A program made the translations under genes and the position numbers. From Thermococcus stetteri (GTDB lineage Archaea > Methanobacteriota_B > Thermococci > Thermococcales > Thermococcaceae), in contig NZ_JAGGKB010000001.1 of the NCBI RefSeq assembly GCF_017873335.1, positions 62,001 to 126,000 on the forward strand: a DNA stretch of 64,000 nucleotides, read 5' to 3'. Below the pieces are notes generated by a model. The model did not search any database, was not told where the DNA came from, and worked only from the letters and a program-made list of their open reading frames with translations. Shown here piece after piece: positions 62,779 through 64,000 of this stretch (its first letter is position 1; the number at the start of each line of letters is the position of its first letter).

Positions 62779-62940
62779 ATGGGACTTGGACTCAAAGAGG
62801 AGAAGTTCGAGTATGAGATAACAACCACAGAAGGGCAAAGGTGGATTGTCCAGGTTAACGGAAAGGGCGTCCCTGTGGGATTGGAAAATGTCCCAAAAGA
62901 GAGCAGGCATCCAAAGGTTATTGTTGCAATTGAAGCCTGA
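62779..62940 (+). CDS. Small hypothetical protein
   Basis: A 53-residue frame read by hand: it begins MGLGLKEEKFEYEITTT and ends V-I-V-A-I-E-A, strand-rich. It lies 7 bases after the interrupted gene's stop in another frame. No clear ribosome binding site; it could be a real small gene or the frameshifted tail of the gene before it. Confidence 0.35.
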   Translation: MGLGLKEEKFEYEITTTEGQRWIVQVNGKGVPVGLENVPKESRHPKVIVAIEA

Positions 62941-63012
62941 GATTAAACCGGTTTTTTATTTTTCGGGCAAAAAACCTATTAACCACCGGGGCAATTAACC
63001 CCGGTGCTGCCG

Positions 63013-63537
63013 ATGGCCGAGAACAAGATAGAAAGAACCCTCGTCATTCTGAAACCCGATGCCGTCGTTAGGGGCCTTATGGGAGAAATCATCAGCCGTT
63101 TTGAGAAGCGCGGCCTCAAGATCGTTGGAATGAAGATGATATGGATAACGAGGGACCTTGCCGAGAAGCACTACGAGGAGCACAAGGGCAAGCCCTTCTT
63201 CGAGCCACTCATAGACTACATAACCAAGGCTCCAAGCGTCGTCATGGTAGTTGAAGGAAGATACGCCATAAGCGTCGTCAGGAAGATGGCCGGAGCAACC
63301 GACCCAAAGGACGCTGAACCAGGGAGCATAAGGGGCGACTACGGCCTCGACGTTGGAGACGCAATCTACAACGTCGTCCACGCCAGCGACAGTCCAGAGA
63401 GCGCCGAGAGGGAAATAAACCTCTACTTCAAGCCCGAGGAGCTTTTTGAGTACTGCAAGGCCTCCGACTGGTTCTACCACACCCACGCGAGGGTAAAGAA
63501 AGAATATCTGGACAGCATGGACTGCCTTGAGCGCTGA
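63013..63537 (+). CDS. ndk: Nucleoside diphosphate kinase
   Basis: A 174-residue enzyme balancing NDP and NTP pools. K-P-D-A near residue 13, R-x-M-x-G-A-T in the middle and the phosphohistidine motif N-V-V-H-A-S-D-S. Slightly longer than the usual ~150-160. ATG 63013 preferred over GTG 63004, which is part of GGTG. It commonly follows L24e in Thermococcales; here the accessory island separates them. Confidence 0.95.
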   Translation: MAENKIERTLVILKPDAVVRGLMGEIISRFEKRGLKIVGMKMIWITRDLAEKHYEEHKGKPFFEPLIDYITKAPSVVMVVEGRYAISVVRKMAGATDPKDAEPGSIRGDYGLDVGDAIYNVVHASDSPESAEREINLYFKPEELFEYCKASDWFYHTHARVKKEYLDSMDCLER

Positions 63538-63538
63538 T

Positions 63539-64000
63539 TTAGTCCACTACAATGTCGAGCTTCCCCTTCTTTTTCCTTATAAAGTCCGAGTACTCCTTTA
63601 TAACTTCACGGCATTCCCCGGGAAGCCTTTTATTCGCCCTGCTGACTGCAACCTTTCCGAGGAGCAGGAAGGTCATCAAGACGACGATACCGTAGAGGGC
63701 TATTGCAAGGGCGCCCCTCGGAACAAGGAAGAGAAGCGTTGCCGGGAGGAACCCAACGATTAAAATCGCAAACTTTATCGCTGAGCTTGGAGTTGGAGCC
63801 ATCAAAGTGCATTCCGCAAGCTCCCTGGAACGGGGAAATTCTTTGAGGACTGCTCCCCCGATGAAGAGCATTCTACCATCCCTAAAGACCATCATGCTCT
63901 TCTCGTCGGTGTAAACCTCAGCTCCTTCAAGGAAGTCCGTCCTTTCAACCCTAAGGAACTTTATAGAGCTTCCCTCCCTGGGCCAGGCAAAGAGTGTGTA
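63539..64000 (-). CDS. Membrane protein, C-terminal part (5' end outside window)
   Basis: The frame is open to base 64000, so at least 153 residues, not starting at the Met at 63895. Two hydrophobic helices (K-F-A-I-L-I-V-G-F-L-P and A-L-A-I-A-L-Y-G-I-V-V) follow a soluble segment; the tail is basic, ending K-L-D-I-V-V-D. No family recognised. It converges on ndk. Confidence 0.6.
   Translation of the reverse strand, partial: YTLFAWPREGSSIKFLRVERTDFLEGAEVYTDEKSMMVFRDGRMLFIGGAVLKEFPRSRELAECTLMAPTPSSAIKFAILIVGFLPATLLFLVPRGALAIALYGIVVLMTFLLLGKVAVSRANKRLPGECREVIKEYSDFIRKKKGKLDIVVD

Noticed and set aside
1-64000. CRISPR array or cas genes
   Set aside because: No regularly spaced repeats and no Cas-like proteins were seen; the 124-bp pair and the hairpins do not have repeat-spacer layout. 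TnpB is a Cas12 relative but not part of a CRISPR locus here.

Overview
The window is chromosomal DNA from a hyperthermophilic euryarchaeon of the order Thermococcales, most likely a Thermococcus. The evidence is archaeal and consistent: G1P dehydrogenase and GGGP synthase for archaeal lipids, topoisomerase VI, Hef, XPD, aIF1A, aIF6, L39e/L31e/L18Ae/L7Ae/S28e/L24e, AglB, Rio1 and SMC-ScpA. Promoters carry archaeal TATA boxes (TTTATAA-like), ribosome binding sites are GGTG/GGAGG, an elongator tRNA-Met has an archaeal intron, and archaeal C/D and H/ACA guide RNAs are visible.

Layout. 1-4.3 kb: two MFS transporters, an iron alcohol dehydrogenase and a VapBC-like pair. 4.3-15.4 kb: genome maintenance (Lhr helicase, SMC, ScpA, Hef), then an H/ACA-like RNA. 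15.6-18.1 kb: a secreted-protein gene with a frameshift in its leader, behind a glycosidase-like gene. 18.2-22.5 kb: GGGP synthase in a tight operon with a second VapBC-like pair and a GIY-YIG protein; adenylate kinase. 22.6-30.3 kb: glycosylation genes (glmS-aglB operon, a PMT-like glycosyltransferase) and a methyltransferase. 30.3-32.6 kb: RNase HII and a zinc/manganese-type ABC transporter. 32.8-42.8 kb: one long same-strand run, aIF1A-Rio1-Dim2-Top6B-Top6A-DUF530-DUF1699-McrB-McrC, in which the last two genes form a McrBC-type nuclease with an unusual N-terminal domain. 42.8-47.5 kb: MptA, UPF0179, G1P dehydrogenase, DUF63, inositol monophosphatase, rhomboid. 47.5-48.3 kb: tRNA-Met and a 640-bp gene-free stretch rich in hairpins. 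48.3-57.1 kb: XPD, a ribosomal/aIF6 group, thymidine kinase, stomatin/NfeD, a PUA-PP-loop-ferredoxin fusion, and a zinc-ribbon gene whose 3' end overlaps a C/D box guide RNA. 57.2-64 kb: a KaiC-like protein with a degenerate P-loop, the L7Ae-S28e-L24e cluster, a 3.6-kb accessory island (two secreted genes under near-identical 124-bp leaders, the second split by a TnpB element), then ndk and a partial membrane protein.

The observations most worth following are: (1) the McrBC system whose McrB has about 400 residues of beta-propeller-like sequence where the DNA-recognition domain normally sits, inside a housekeeping operon; (2) the TnpB element, whose precise removal restores one reading frame and which therefore shows its target site, candidate TAM and candidate guide; (3) two guide RNAs read directly from sequence; (4) the hairpin-rich stretch behind tRNA-Met.

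Starts were chosen by ribosome binding site and family length and often differ from the longest open frame. All family names come from recognising the sequence; no database search was run.
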